A stretch of 64,000 nt of DNA from Vesta saturnalis (GCA_036346205.1 JARFJB010000406.1:74501-138500), one strand, 5' to 3'; counted from the first letter of the stretch, positions 32,866 to 43,311 are shown. Numbers and translations: made by a program. Notes: generated by a model not told the origin, from the sequence alone.

Positions 32866-34902
32866 TTGTCAAATTTGAAAAATTTTCGCAATGCTATTAA
32901 ATTATTGAAAACTAAGGACGAAATAACCAGACATATTCATATGTTAAGAAATAATATCAGGTATTTAAAAAAATTTATTAAAATTCAAATGTATACTGTA
33001 AATGAAAATCCGCTTAGACTTGAAAGTAATTTATCAATTCTCAAATGTTACCTAACAAAATTAAAGCAATTAAGGCACACTTTAGATAAAAGAGGCGCTG
33101 GTGTAGCAATCAGTTCACGTGACTTGCAGTGGCACGATGTAGAATCCTGCTTAAATGGTAGGTTACTTACAGGTGTTATAGTCAATTTAAATATTAAAGA
33201 CCCGTTAGTATTCTTGAAATGTGCTTATAAAAGTTTTTCGAGAAAAATTAATGCAATGTTACTTAATGAAACTATTTTACCTCCTAAAACTGCATTTTTT
33301 AGTCAGCTTCATAACGAAGATGTTACGGATGAAGATTATATGCATGCCGTTAATGTTTGGAATACGTTTAGACTTGAAACGTTAGGACAATACTCGGATT
33401 TATATCTAAAAACAGATGTACTTTTGGCGGATGTTTTTGAAAATTTTCGTAAAACCTGCTTAAGTGCATATCAACTGGACCCTCTTTATTATTATACCGC
33501 ACCAGGTTTGGCATTTGATGCAATGCTAAAAATTTCTCAAGTTAGATTAGAACTTTTTACCGATATCGACATGGTTATGTTCATCGAGAGAGGTATCAGA
33601 GGAGGAGTATCGCAGTCTTCCAACCGTTACGCGAAAGCTAATAATAAATACATGGGCGAAAGCTACGATTCTAGTACCCTAACGAGCTTTTTAATTTATT
33701 ATGATGTTAACAACCTCTATGGAAGAACAATGGAAGAATTTTTACCATGTGGTGAATTTTCTTTCGTTGACGAGCCCAATATTGAATGTATATTAAATAA
33801 TCCTAACGATTGAGACATTGGTTACATCATAGATTGTGACTTGGATTACCCCACAGAGTTGCACGAGTCCCATAGAGATCTACCTTTGGCACCTGAGCAC
33901 ATGATACCCCCAGCCCCGTATTCCAAATCCAAATTGAAGAAATTATTGCTCACATTGTATCCAAAACGTAACTACGTACTTCACTATAGGAATTTAAAAA
34001 TGTATTTAGAGCAGGGATTAAGACTAGTTAAAGTAAATCGGGTTTTCCGTTTCAAACAGTCAGCGTGGTTAAAAACATATATAGCTTTGAACACAATGTT
34101 AAGATAGGCATCAAAAAATGAATTGGATAAGAACTTTTTTAAATTAATGATTAATAGCGTTTTTGGTAAACTTATGGAAAATGTGCGCAAATATAAGGAT
34201 GTACGTTTAGTTACAAAATGGGAAGGTTGCTTTGGGGCTCGCGCACTTATATCCAAACCCAATTTTTATAATTGTGCTATATTTGACAACGACATGGTTA
34301 TAGTAGAAATGAAGAAATTGGAAGTTTTTTTGAATAAACCTATATATGCAGGATTTTCGGTATTAGATGTTTCAAAAACCTTTTTGTATGATTTTCATTA
34401 TAATTATATTTTAAATAAATTTAAAAATAATGCCAAACTCGTGTATACAGACACAGACAGTCTTGTGTATGCCTTCTCTGTACCCGACCTATATCAGAGT
34501 ATGAAAGAGGATATTAATAGATTTGATACCTCAGACTATGATCCTGATAACGTTTATAGCATTCCATTAGTTAACAAAGAAGTGCCAGGATTAATGAAAG
34601 ACGAAAATCACGGTAAAATTATGTTAGAGTTTGTTGCTTTACGCTCAAAAATGTATGCATACTCTGTTAACCAACACGGAGTTGTGAAGAAGTCAAAAGG
34701 TTCTACGTCGGCTAGTGTCAGGCAAGTTACAATAGATGATTATAAAAGGGCTTTGTTCGACTGTAAGATTGTAAAGCGCTACCAGCGTCTTATAAGATCA
34801 AAGAAACATTCGGTGTTTACAATAAAACAAAATAAGGTGGTTCTTAGTCCTTATGATGATAAAAGATTAATACATTTTGGTTTAACCGATACTCGTCCTT
34901 AG
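32866..34902 (+). pseudogene. polB: Polinton A protein-primed DNA polymerase B, exonuclease deleted
   Basis: One frame runs 32866-34902 with two in-frame stops, TGA (33811-33813) and TAG (34105-34107). The N-terminal domain (SSRDLQWHDVESCLNGR, LTGVIVNLNIKDPLVFLK) passes at about residue 150 straight into the region just before the palm (PPKTAFFSQLHNEDVTDEDY, LGQYSDLYLKTDVLLADVF). The exonuclease domain normally between them is absent, although the frame is kept. Polymerase motifs follow: DVNNLYGRTM (motif A), KLMINSVFGKLMEN (motif B), YTDTDSL (motif C, 34443). Polinton B at 61-62.8 kb still has the exonuclease part. Without proofreading and with two stops, function is unlikely. Confidence 0.85.
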
Positions 34903-34953
34903 GGATTTAATGTTACAAGATGTTATACTTATCTTTGGTTGTAGACATTTTAA

Positions 34954-35445
34954 AATGAGTAATCAACAATCTCTAAAAAAAGAAATGGATGATGAATTGC
35001 AACATTCTTCGCAAGTAATTTATAAGAAATCTTTGAAGCGTGCCTTAATGGGGAAGGGCTCTATAGAGGTTTATAGTCTAGTTGTTAATATATTGTAATA
35101 CCTGATGAATGCTCTAAGTGGTATGCTGAGAATGCAGATGGAGCGTGTAACGATACGATTAACACGTTATTTAACGTGAAGGTTAAGTTAGACAGTTATA
35201 TTAAAATGTTATTAGAAGTTTGTATAGAAAAAGCTTTTATAACTGATATAGAATTAGAAAATGTAATTAATCAAATTAATGTTTCCTTAAATTTAAAAGT
35301 TTCTTTTAAAAGATATGTATGTAACTTGCTAAACGATAATGGCAATTGCCATTACCTTACACCTAACGTACAATATAGTATCGAAAATGTTAAGAAACAT
35401 TATCATGGCATTACTTGGGTTACTAACGAATTTGTAACGAAATAA
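34954..35445 (+). pseudogene. Hypothetical small gene(s) after polB
   Basis: Frames 34954-35098 (MSNQQSLKKEMDDEL) and 35176-35445 (LDSYIKMLLEVCIEKAF, NVINQINVSLNLKVSF) are joined by protein-like sequence in between (IPDECSKWYAENADGACN) in shifting frames. Probably one small basic/acidic protein of Polinton A. Not recognised. Confidence 0.3.
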
Positions 35446-37250
35446 TTTGGGTTTTGGATACTTAAGTTACTTTGGTACTTTTCCTTTTTATTTTCTGTAC
35501 AAGTTGTACATTGTTTACTTAAGCTTTCTTTCTACGAATGCTTACGTAGTTTCTGTTCATAACTTGAATCACATATTTCCAAATAATGTTTACTATTAGT
35601 TTGATATAAACTTTCGTACCTTTGGTTATTCAAATACTATAAAATTTACATTTATAAAATATTTCATTTAAAATCTGCATTGTTACTCCCTCTAGTTGCC
35701 GTATCCTAAAATATAGTAAATTAAGGGGAATTATATTACAAGCTTTTAGAAGTCCTCGCTAGATGGCGTTAGTGGAGAAACCACAATTTGGGAATTTCTG
35801 GTTTTATTTAGATAAAAAGAGTGATAACAATGTATTGTGTTAAATACAACTTTTAACATAAAAATTACGTCTTCTTTCTTTCCTGTGGCGTCCATTTTGC
35901 CAAGCTGAAAAATTTTTGATGCCTTCTTGAAAATGTGCTTGATAGTTTTCTACGATTTAAAATAATCGGATATATATTCAAGAAGCATAATTTCGCAATA
36001 AAACAAGTGGTGCTTTTTCTAATTACTATTTACAAGTTTTGTTGCTCGCTTACATACGGTTTTAGAAAAATTTTCTGCGGCAAGATCGAGTAAGTTACCA
36101 TCGAATTTCTCTGATTTGTTTAGTTATAATGGACTTCTTTCTTAGCGTTTGAAGACGGTTTAATCAAGACATAAATTATTGATGCTTCCATAAAGCAAGG
36201 AGAGCACTTCGATAAATTCTCATTTGGCCCATTTACATCTAAGGGGTAACGAATAAAGATTATTTACTTACATAATATTAATTACCTTATCTTTTAGCTT
36301 TCACGAATTACCTATCTCTTTTGGCTTTCACGAATTACCTATCTCTTTTGGTTCAACGAAATTCCTTCTACTGTGGAGTTCTACGATTCCATGGCAACTA
36401 GTAATTACATTTGACTACTATTCTGGTCTATCTTCTGAGTCGCAACTAAAATAAAGTAGGATCGTGACAACTTCTACACCTGTTGGTGACCCAAGAGTAA
36501 CGATTGAATGTAATGCATACCTGCTTCTAGAAAGGTTAGATCGTTCCTTTTTTTTATGTTTTATCTATTATTACATAAACGGTAATTGAATATTGTTAAA
36601 GTACACCTGCTAAAAATAACGTACTCAATTATTAAGATAAAATGATACCTTAACCTACCTTTACTACATGTTATCAATATATCCTTATTGATGTAATTAG
36701 TAATCTTTCACTTCACAATCACACCACCATTCTTATCTGTTCTTGTACCATTATTTTCCTTCCCTCATTTCGGTTTTAACTGTATCTGTTTTGGCTACCA
36801 GTTTTGGGGCTGTGTGTAACTATAATTGGGACGCATTCAAATAATTACACAGTAGCTTAATTAACTGTTACGTAATCACCATTTTTTTTTGTTAATTACT
36901 TTTGGTGTAAATATTAATTATTTTTATGCCTTTAGGCAAATTCGATAAATATTTGATGTATTATTGTTTCAAAGATAAATTACTTGCTGACTTATACAAT
37001 TTTTGCTACATATAAAAATTTATTTCTTTTATGATCCGCCTGGTGTAAACCACCGCAAGTTTTGGTTATTTATTTAATCATAAGTTACGCTTTGCTTAGG
37101 CATCTATATGTTTTCTCTTTTAGGAACACAACGGAAGGGCTTCCCTTGTAAAGGGGAAATGTGTAAGTTTTGTTTAATTAATCTTGAAGAGAAACACAAT
37201 TTGGCTTGCTAACGGTATTAAATAAAATTTCTTTTTGTACATTTGGGGTA

Positions 37251-37303
<53 letters not shown>

Positions 37304-37577
37304 TGTGGATTAATTAGATCCACACCCTCAACTATTTGAATTTAATTTTTATAATAAAAAATATTTGTTTTCTTTCGCACTACAGCAGTGTTGTTATTTC
37401 TATTTCCTGGTGTCCTTTCCTTCTCCTAAAATCTCCTTGTTCATTCCTTTCTGCACCACTGTCCAAGAGTCGGGACAGCGGTGAAGTTTTCTCACTTTAG
37501 GGGAGCGGCTCTTGGCGCTGGCACAAATTAACTTCCTTCTTCTCTCACCCCGCCCTAAACCGACATTTTGAGCTAGT
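35446..37577. other. Gene-free region between polB and integrase of A
   Basis: 2.1 kb without a recognisable gene, unusual for a compact element. A 27-bp repeat (CACGAATTACCTATCTCTTT) occurs twice near 36301 and 36328. An AATAAA-like signal (37352) and TGGCGCTGGCAC (37513) give a faint LTR/primer-site look, but no second LTR is found. This is where an insertion could have replaced viral genes. Confidence 0.4.
37253..37299. repeat. (TA)n microsatellite
   Basis: About 47 bp of TA repeats. Confidence 0.95.
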
Positions 37578-37925
37578 TTGGTGTGTTCTCTACCTGCGAA
37601 TGAACAGAGATCCCTTTCCTTCTCCCTTTTCTTCCAGCTCCCCTGTTACACACGTAACAAATTTATTTCAACTGCTGCTTATTATGCTAACTGTAAATCA
37701 CTTAAGCTATATATCGATGTAATTAATGAACACAACTTGAAATACACTTTTGCACCGTCAGAAAATTATGAACATTTCACAATATATAACTGGATTCTAG
37801 AAACCGTTGAAAAATGTCGGAGATTTCAAGGCGAACGGTTAGGTTGGATAAGCGGACCTGACTCTGGGAAGTGGCCATCAGTTAAGTTTGAGGACTACAT
37901 AAACACGTTTAGGCCTAATATATAA
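37578..37925 (+). CDS. Hypothetical 115-residue protein (Polinton A)
   Basis: The first 30 codons look like translated non-coding sequence. From about residue 37 it is protein-like (LYIDVINEHNLKYTFAP, IYNWILETVEKCRRFQG, ending EDYINTFRPNI). No family recognised. A small gene between polB and integrase, or the last exon of a larger fragment. Confidence 0.3.
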   Translation: MVCSLPANEQRSLSFSLFFQLPCYTRNKFISTAAYYANCKSLKLYIDVINEHNLKYTFAPSENYEHFTIYNWILETVEKCRRFQGERLGWISGPDSGKWPSVKFEDYINTFRPNI

Positions 37926-38233
37926 GATAATTAGGTATTAAAAAAAAATTATGTATGTATCAGTATGTTTTTTATTAATAAATAATAATACAAATTACAA
38001 TTGGTCTTTTATTATTATTATTCTTACAGAAATTACATTCTACGTTAGTTCCTTAAGTACATTATATTACAATAATTTATGTTCATATTAGTCGGTACCT
38101 ATACAAGCGGGACATTTATATCCGTTGTTAAACCAATAGTGATGCTTTCTGCAGTAATTTAAATGTTCCAAAGTGCTTGTTCTTACCGGCATTATTGAAT
38201 TACAAATGAGCTTATTGCCTTACAATAATATGC

Positions 38234-39132
38234 TTATAAAACTACATCGTCATCATCGATCCATGAATATTCGTTTAATCCCAACCACTTTACGTACACT
38301 TCATTCTTTTTACGTCGAATGACCTTTTCCACCAAATACACATCCGGATATTTAACCTTTTGCAGTTCCTGTCCATAAAATCCTCCTAGTATAGGTGTCC
38401 CTTTCATGTCTTCTAGCAAGTACGTGACCGGATTCGTTACACGTCCTTTAACAATCTTGAAAAGTTTACTAGACCAGTTTGGTATATAACCTTTATCAAA
38501 TATGCTTTTAAATTTACTAATGCGGACTATGTTACCCACCATGAATCGATCGTTTTTATTAAAGATTTTCAGATTCGAATATACATTAAGCGTTGTGTTA
38601 GCATTTACTTCGATAGGGTTCATTTCGATTGTTCGATGTTTACGATTATTGTACGCTGTCGTCACTTCTTCGAAAAGTACAACAATCCATACGTATTTTC
38701 CACGCAGCCCAAATTTTTTATACAGGGTATTCTTGATGGCCCTAATCACTCTTTCTGCTATGCTAGCTTTTTTCGTGCTGTAGGTGGAATAGTGATTAAT
38801 GTTATGTTTCATCATCAGATTAGCGAACTGCTTATTGTAGAACTCTTTTCCAGCATCGTTTGCAGATTCTTAGGAGCCCGTTCTTTAAAAATGGTTTTCA
38901 TAGCGTTCGTAACGTCTGCACCCGTCTTCGTCTTCAAACCTCTCGTCCATAGGTATTTAGAGAAACAGTCGATAACTACCAGTATGTATCTGTAGCCCTT
39001 ATTCTGTTTGGCGTAAGGTACAAATTCAGCTAAATCGGCTTGCCATAGATCATCGCATCCTTTAATAATAGTGCGTCTACGAGGGAAACTTTTGCGTGCC
39101 GGTTTATGCAACTCGTTTACCACTTGTTCCAT
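38234..39132 (-). pseudogene. INT: Polinton A retroviral-type integrase with chromodomain
   Basis: Frame 39132-38815 then 38815-38234, separated by a 1-nt frameshift near 38865. DDE core: first Asp in DLWQADLAEF, a strand VVIDCFSKYLW, then the second Asp in a GKEFYN context that lies past the frameshift, then the Glu in KKASIAERVIRAIK. The C-terminal chromodomain reads VEKVIRRKKNEVYVKWLGL and SWIDDDDV. Polinton integrases join linear DNA ends to host DNA. The frameshift falls at the second catalytic Asp, so the protein is inactive unless sequencing error explains it. Start overlaps the end of the fibre-like gene. Confidence 0.85.
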
Positions 39133-39493
39133 CCTTTATCAATTTACTTAATATTTCTTTAGCTGCATTTAAATCTGCTTGTACTACCTCAACATAATTA
39201 CGAACACCATCTATAAGCGACTTCACTGACTGAAGACAAAACTCGAGGTAGCCTTTATTTATGGCATCGGTGTCTTCATGAGGATCGGCTACCTGTCTTA
39301 AGCGGTTCCCATTTAAATGGAACCTCGTCAGTTGATAGTGCTGTAAGGTTAGCGAGTCTTGACGTTCGATAGGATCGGCTACATTACTTAAACGCTTATT
39401 TTCGACATTAAACTTATCGTCCGTAATGAAGAATTGTGTTTTTAGCAGTTTATGGAATTGAGCGTGAACATGAGAACGTCCAAACTTGTCCAT
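39104..39493 (-). CDS. Fibre-like protein with tail-type repeats (Polinton A)
   Basis: 129 residues starting MDKFGRSHVHAQFHK. Two repeat units at about 33-56 (NKRLSNVADPIERQDSLTL) and 60-84 (GNRLRQVADPHEDTDAINKG, then YLE), followed by a helical stretch to residue 129. The pattern R-[IL]-x-N/Q-V-A-D-P-x4-D-A-x-x-K/R-x-Y is well known from phage tail-fibre and tail-spike proteins, where it forms trimeric shafts. A related gene precedes the integrase in Polinton B. I infer a fibre or spike; a virion role is not shown. The last codons overlap the integrase start. Confidence 0.6.
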   Translation of the reverse strand: MDKFGRSHVHAQFHKLLKTQFFITDDKFNVENKRLSNVADPIERQDSLTLQHYQLTRFHLNGNRLRQVADPHEDTDAINKGYLEFCLQSVKSLIDGVRNYVEVVQADLNAAKEILSKLIKDGTSGKRVA

Positions 39494-39504
39494 CGTTGCG
39501 CGAA

Positions 39505-40626
39505 CTATAGTTGACTAAAAAAGTTTTCGGAGGGTTTCTCAATATATCCATCTTCGTGTAGTTCTTCCACGACTGATATATCATTGACTAGCCCAGTATT
39601 ACCGGCCATTTTTTCAGCCCATAGGACCTCCAAATCTTGAATCAATTCATGCACGTTGTTCCAGTATTTGTATTCAAACGGTCGCCCAATTTCTTTGAAT
39701 ATCGTAACTTTGCCCCCCTTTTTCTCTTTCACCTCCACCTTCTCCAGTAAGGGTTTAATTATCCCTGTATATTTTTTGGCACGTGTACCTTTCAATTGTT
39801 CATCCGGGTTGTTATCACGACGAGCTGCATTAGTTACAATTAAGATTTGTGTATAGTTTGCCTCGTCTTCGCTAGTTATTAGACGTTTATCTGGTTCATT
39901 CATTATTATTAGATCATAGAGACCGCTCGTACCATTATACCGAACCCCCTTAATAACCAAATCCTTCCCGTCTATCTTTACAGGTGTCTTGCCAATTGCC
40001 CACTTATCGCTTGAAATGTCGTAAAGGACCCCATAAGTTGTATCAATTGCATTAGATGCATCGCTTAGCATGCGCTCTATGTATATCCGTGGTAATGGAT
40101 CATATTCTTCCAGAAATTCTCTCGATGCAGCAGTATTGAGTACAATAGAATCGGTCGTAGTTGCTACATGTTCTTCTTCTTCCACTTGGGGTGTAATTTC
40201 TCCACACACTAGTCTCGAGGAACGATGGTGTCTCTTGACGCAGAGGATTTCTTTGAAAATACGGAAGTTGTGCGAATGGACTAACATAATTACTACTACT
40301 ACTAAAAGAAGATGATCTTCGTTTGTTAATTCCTCCCAAATGATAAGGTATTGACGGTGTGATACCATACTGCTGAATCGGCGACCTTTTCTTTTTGATG
40401 GCGACGGTTTTGTGAACACCTCCTCCTCCACATCCTCCGGCTCTGTCTTTACTAGCGGTTCGATTTTCTTTGCGATGTTTGCAAGTGGTTCAATGAGTGG
40501 TTTGTAAGCTTTAGTGAAATTTGCCTCTTTAGTAAATCGATCCTCCTTAAGATGATCATATTTTTGCTGTATAGCTTTACGAACTTGAATTATACGTTTC
40601 GTTAACGCTAATCTTTTGCTATCCAT
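39505..40626 (-). CDS. DUF8207-type protein (Polinton A)
   Basis: 373 codons, start MDSKRLALTKRIIQVRKAI. N-terminal coiled-coil-like region (1-65), Glu/Lys-rich linker (60-90), then the DUF8207-like core: TTYGVLYDISSDKWAIGKTP, KDLVIKGVRYNGTSGLYDLI, YTQILIVTNAARRDNNPDE, GTRAKKYTGIIKPLLEK (about 195-310), and a C-terminal helix (WAEKMAGNTG). Codons about 95-155 look out of frame: the minus strand of 40339-40100 in another frame is Ser-rich and more protein-like, so two compensating frameshifts may be present. A known recurrent gene in insect and spider Polintons, role unknown. The left border of the tandem duplication lies in this gene, at about 40329. Confidence 0.7.
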   Translation of the reverse strand: MDSKRLALTKRIIQVRKAIQQKYDHLKEDRFTKEANFTKAYKPLIEPLANIAKKIEPLVKTEPEDVEEEVFTKPSPSKRKGRRFSSMVSHRQYLIIWEELTNEDHLLLVVVVIMLVHSHNFRIFKEILCVKRHHRSSRLVCGEITPQVEEEEHVATTTDSIVLNTAASREFLEEYDPLPRIYIERMLSDASNAIDTTYGVLYDISSDKWAIGKTPVKIDGKDLVIKGVRYNGTSGLYDLIIMNEPDKRLITSEDEANYTQILIVTNAARRDNNPDEQLKGTRAKKYTGIIKPLLEKVEVKEKKGGKVTIFKEIGRPFEYKYWNNVHELIQDLEVLWAEKMAGNTGLVNDISVVEELHEDGYIEKPSENFFSQL

Positions 40627-40789
40627 CGGTACGGGTCAACAATAAAACAGATAAACAAGTCTAACAGGTAAATAAGCAGCTCTGTTTAAAACAGGTATGT
40701 TATGTATCCTGTTGAAACGGGGGCTGTTTTCTTGTATGCAGTTTTTTTCTCAAATGATATTTTAACGATACCGCTATGGTATCATATAC

Positions 40790-41380
40790 TGATCGAAGCC
40801 TTTCCTAAAACGGCCGTTTTGTACTTGAGCGTCTTTATTTATTACCAGGAATCCGTATCGATTTCGCCAACTCTCTGAGCACATGTCTCGAAACAATTGC
40901 ATGCTTACAATTGGGGTGACATGATCTTCATATATGTGACGCAAATTCATCCTGTTCGAAGAGCACTATCAAATTGGCGTTATCTCTAATCAGCTGTTTG
41001 TGGATTTTGGTATAGGTTTGACCCAAGTAGAAGCAGTCAATGTTATTATGACGTCCCACTGAAAAGTACGCTCTAATATGGTTTTGTTTTTCACAAGCGA
41101 CATCGTCAAAGATAAACACTGAATTGGGTTTTGCCACGCTCGGTTCCATAATGTCAGTATTATTGCTGAAGCAATAATAACCAATATCTTTCATGGGATC
41201 TAGAATTTCACACAAGAGTCGATATTTTTCTTGATTCAACGATTTTGAATAGACATACACGTGTTTGAAACGAAGACCGTTCGGTTCAGTTAGGAGACTG
41301 AGCATGGTGTTTGCTTTCCCACAATTGGAAGGACCACAAATTATAGCGCTCCCTGTTTGAGTAAACCATTGTAGACTCAC
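40790..41380 (-). pseudogene. ATP: Polinton A packaging ATPase (FtsK/HerA type)
   Basis: Intact frame 41380-40928 (150 codons): Walker A GPSNCGKANT, VYVYSKSLNQEKY, Walker B PNSVFIFDDVACE, and a GRHNNIDCFYLGQTYTK motif, the usual A32-like order. The frame is then lost near 40940; in the next frame, protein-like sequence continues to about 40790 (YEDHVTPIVSMQLFRDMC, RNRYGFLVINKD). The Walker A residue after GK is Ala; Thr or Ser is expected and coordinates Mg. The A32-type ATPase packages DNA into capsids. The neighbouring penton starts 47 bp upstream. Confidence 0.75.
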
Positions 41381-41427
41381 GTTCTGTATTTATAGCATCA
41401 TTGAGGAAAGATGGAAACGGACCTTGG

Positions 41428-42129
41428 TTAATTCTTAAGCCCATATTCTTTTAGTTCCAGTCGTACCGTGAATGGTTCGCTCTCCCCGAAATCGATTAAT
41501 TCACCCTTCTGGTTCGTTAATTTAATTGAAATATTACCGATAGTATTGGTGTTGACTTCCAAATACTGGGCATTGCTAGGGATTTTGTCTAAACGATAGC
41601 CTGGTGGGACAGACACGTCTATTTCATACAGCACCTTCGCTGGATTCCAGTTTCTATACGAGCCTTTGACAATATTACACTCTATGTGAATATTTGTGTG
41701 TTTAATTATTTGTATATCTAATACAGAGATATGTAAAACGTTAGCTTCCAATATCACCGGTTCAAAACCTAGCATACGTCCAATGGAATCCTTTTGAGTA
41801 AAATCTATGTCAAATTCACAGCTAATCTCGCACTTGGGCGTGTTATTATTTGCCCTTAAACTAAAGAGACTTGTAGGAATGTGCGTTTTTATATAGATGC
41901 TCAGTTCTTCCAACTCGTATGCGCCATGTGGAATTTCAATAGCGTTGAGTTCTGTCGCTTTTATGTAATAAAATTTATCGTTTCCAGCGTGTATATTCCT
42001 TATGCTATTACAACCGTAAAATCCGACGACACCGATTACCTAGGTTTTCTCTGAATTAAGTTCGATAGGGAGATAAAAGTTATTACTCGCTATGTTACCA
42101 ACACCCTCTACACTGAAGGTAATTGACAT
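41428..42129 (-). pseudogene. Polinton A penton-like minor capsid protein, one in-frame stop
   Basis: Starts MSITFSVEGVGNIASNNFYL at 42129. A TAG stop lies at 42040-42042. The rest of the frame is open to 41428. Landmarks: FYGCNSIRNIHAGNDKFYYI, YIKTHIPTSLFSL, ANNNTPKCEISCEF, DSIGRMLGFEPVI, NIHIECNIVKGSYRN, ISIKLTNQKGELIDF. It is colinear with the B copy (30606-31215). Vertex protein of the capsid by position and size (about 230 residues). The stop is shared by both tandem copies, so it predates the duplication. Confidence 0.65.
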
Positions 42130-42163
42130 GGTGACTACGTTCCCCAACTACTGAGTATGCTAT

Positions 42164-42487
42164 TTATATACAAAACTTTAAACAGAGATGTCCACAATTT
42201 GTGGTACCGAATTGTTGCCCTTGAGAGTAATTATAGTATATTTCGCAATCGCGAAAATAGTCCAGAACCACTCTCGGTGGTGGAATATTTCCGAAACTAT
42301 CATAGTACCATACGCTTCCATCACGTTTTTTGTAACAAACCCAATGAGTACCACGCCCCTTTTGATTATCTAAATTAATAACACCAGACTCGTTATTCCA
42401 TGACAATTTTGGCATATTATCTCTCATAAACACATCCCTAAAGTATGGTACATCCCTTGCATGTTTTCTTAGCTCTACATCAGTCAA
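42164..42487 (-). CDS. PRO: Polinton A adenain-type cysteine protease
   Basis: 107 residues. Catalytic residues in the usual order: His48 (GRGTHWVCYK), Asp63 (YYDSFGN), Cys98 (TTNCGHLCLKF). VPYFRDVFMRDNMP near the N-terminus is typical of this family. Short for an adenain (often 120-200), with the N-terminus probably lost or shifted: protein-like sequence continues into the overlap with the PLA2 gene. The enzyme matures capsid proteins. The frame overlaps the end of the upstream gene by 4 bp. Confidence 0.8.
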   Translation of the reverse strand: MTDVELRKHARDVPYFRDVFMRDNMPKLSWNNESGVINLDNQKGRGTHWVCYKKRDGSVWYYDSFGNIPPPRVVLDYFRDCEIYYNYSQGQQFGTTNCGHLCLKFCI

Positions 42488-43311
42488 CGGCCTTTTCGGT
42501 AATTTTTGAAGTTTTTTTTTTTATTATTGGTTTCAAGTGCAAAGCCATACCGATAGGGTTTCAAAAATATGGCCCCACCGGTTTTCTTTCCTACAGCAAT
42601 GGCCTCCATTGTACGATTATGGTGCGAAGTTTCATCTAACATTTTCCTTGCACTACTAGATGCGTTAACCGCTTCTGCAATACCCGCTGCCCCTCCAGCT
42701 AAAGCACCAACTGCGGATAATCCCGCAAATAACGGTATAAGAAAAGGTAAAAATCCACCCTCTTTAGACAGCTGAGTAACTCTGGGAACGCTTACCTTCC
42801 CCTTCCCACCTAACCTTTTTACAGTCAGTTTTGCTGCTGTAAGAGCTGATTTTATAGCCTTTATGGTTCTAGGACTATTTTTCATTTTCTTGGTAATTAT
42901 TCTACGTAATTTCAATAAACTGCTACGCGGTCGTTTTGTTCTGCTAACACTCATTCCTAACTTTCGTTTTGGCTTCATTATACCTGCTACAGCTAAAGCT
43001 GCTGTGCGTTCACCTAACTTTGCGTCGGATGCCTTAACACGATCCCAAGCTATTCTTTCCAAAATATGTTCAGCGTGATGTCTACTAGCCAAGTCTTTAC
43101 TATCCCTATAACTGATATCGTGAGATTTGCAATGAGCGTCTAAGAGATTGATACCGGGATCACCACGCTGAAGCCGTTTATCTAATTTAGTTCTGGGGCC
43201 ACAATACTGATACCCGGCAATATGGAGCTCAACGGGTAGTTTATTAATGAGAGTATTAACCAGACCACCCCCACGTGTACTTTTCCGCTTCCCAACTAAC
43301 ATTGTTCGCAT
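42484..43311 (-). CDS. PLA2-type capsid protein (parvovirus VP1-like) of Polinton A
   Basis: 275 residues. N-terminal PLA2 domain (25-95): Ca-loop GYQYCGPRTKL (Tyr34-Leu43), in which the Gly expected at residue 40 is Arg, and catalytic pair His64-Asp65 in DAHCKSHDISYRD. Then a basic stretch (112-172, many Lys/Arg), and a hydrophobic, Gly/Ala-rich segment (185-212, GGFLPFLIPLFAGL) followed by RKMLDETSHHNRTMEAIAV. In adintoviruses such proteins combine a membrane-active PLA2 with pX/pVI-like basic and amphipathic parts. The loss of one Ca-loop Gly may lower activity. The homologue in B is split by this element. Confidence 0.85.
   Translation of the reverse strand: MRTMLVGKRKSTRGGGLVNTLINKLPVELHIAGYQYCGPRTKLDKRLQRGDPGINLLDAHCKSHDISYRDSKDLASRHHAEHILERIAWDRVKASDAKLGERTAALAVAGIMKPKRKLGMSVSRTKRPRSSLLKLRRIITKKMKNSPRTIKAIKSALTAAKLTVKRLGGKGKVSVPRVTQLSKEGGFLPFLIPLFAGLSAVGALAGGAAGIAEAVNASSSARKMLDETSHHNRTMEAIAVGKKTGGAIFLKPYRYGFALETNNKKKNFKNYRKGR

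Noticed and set aside
33811..34107. Programmed readthrough of TGA and TAG in polB of A
   Set aside because: The same gene has also lost its exonuclease domain, and neighbouring genes show random frameshifts, so ordinary decay is simpler.
37301..37525. Possible solo LTR end with AATAAA and a TGGCGC primer-site look
   Set aside because: No second LTR, no defined TG/CA ends and no element genes next to it.
42569..43078. Plus-strand frames opposite the PLA2 gene
   Set aside because: Antisense shadows of a gene with clear motifs; the same shadows recur in the second tandem copy.
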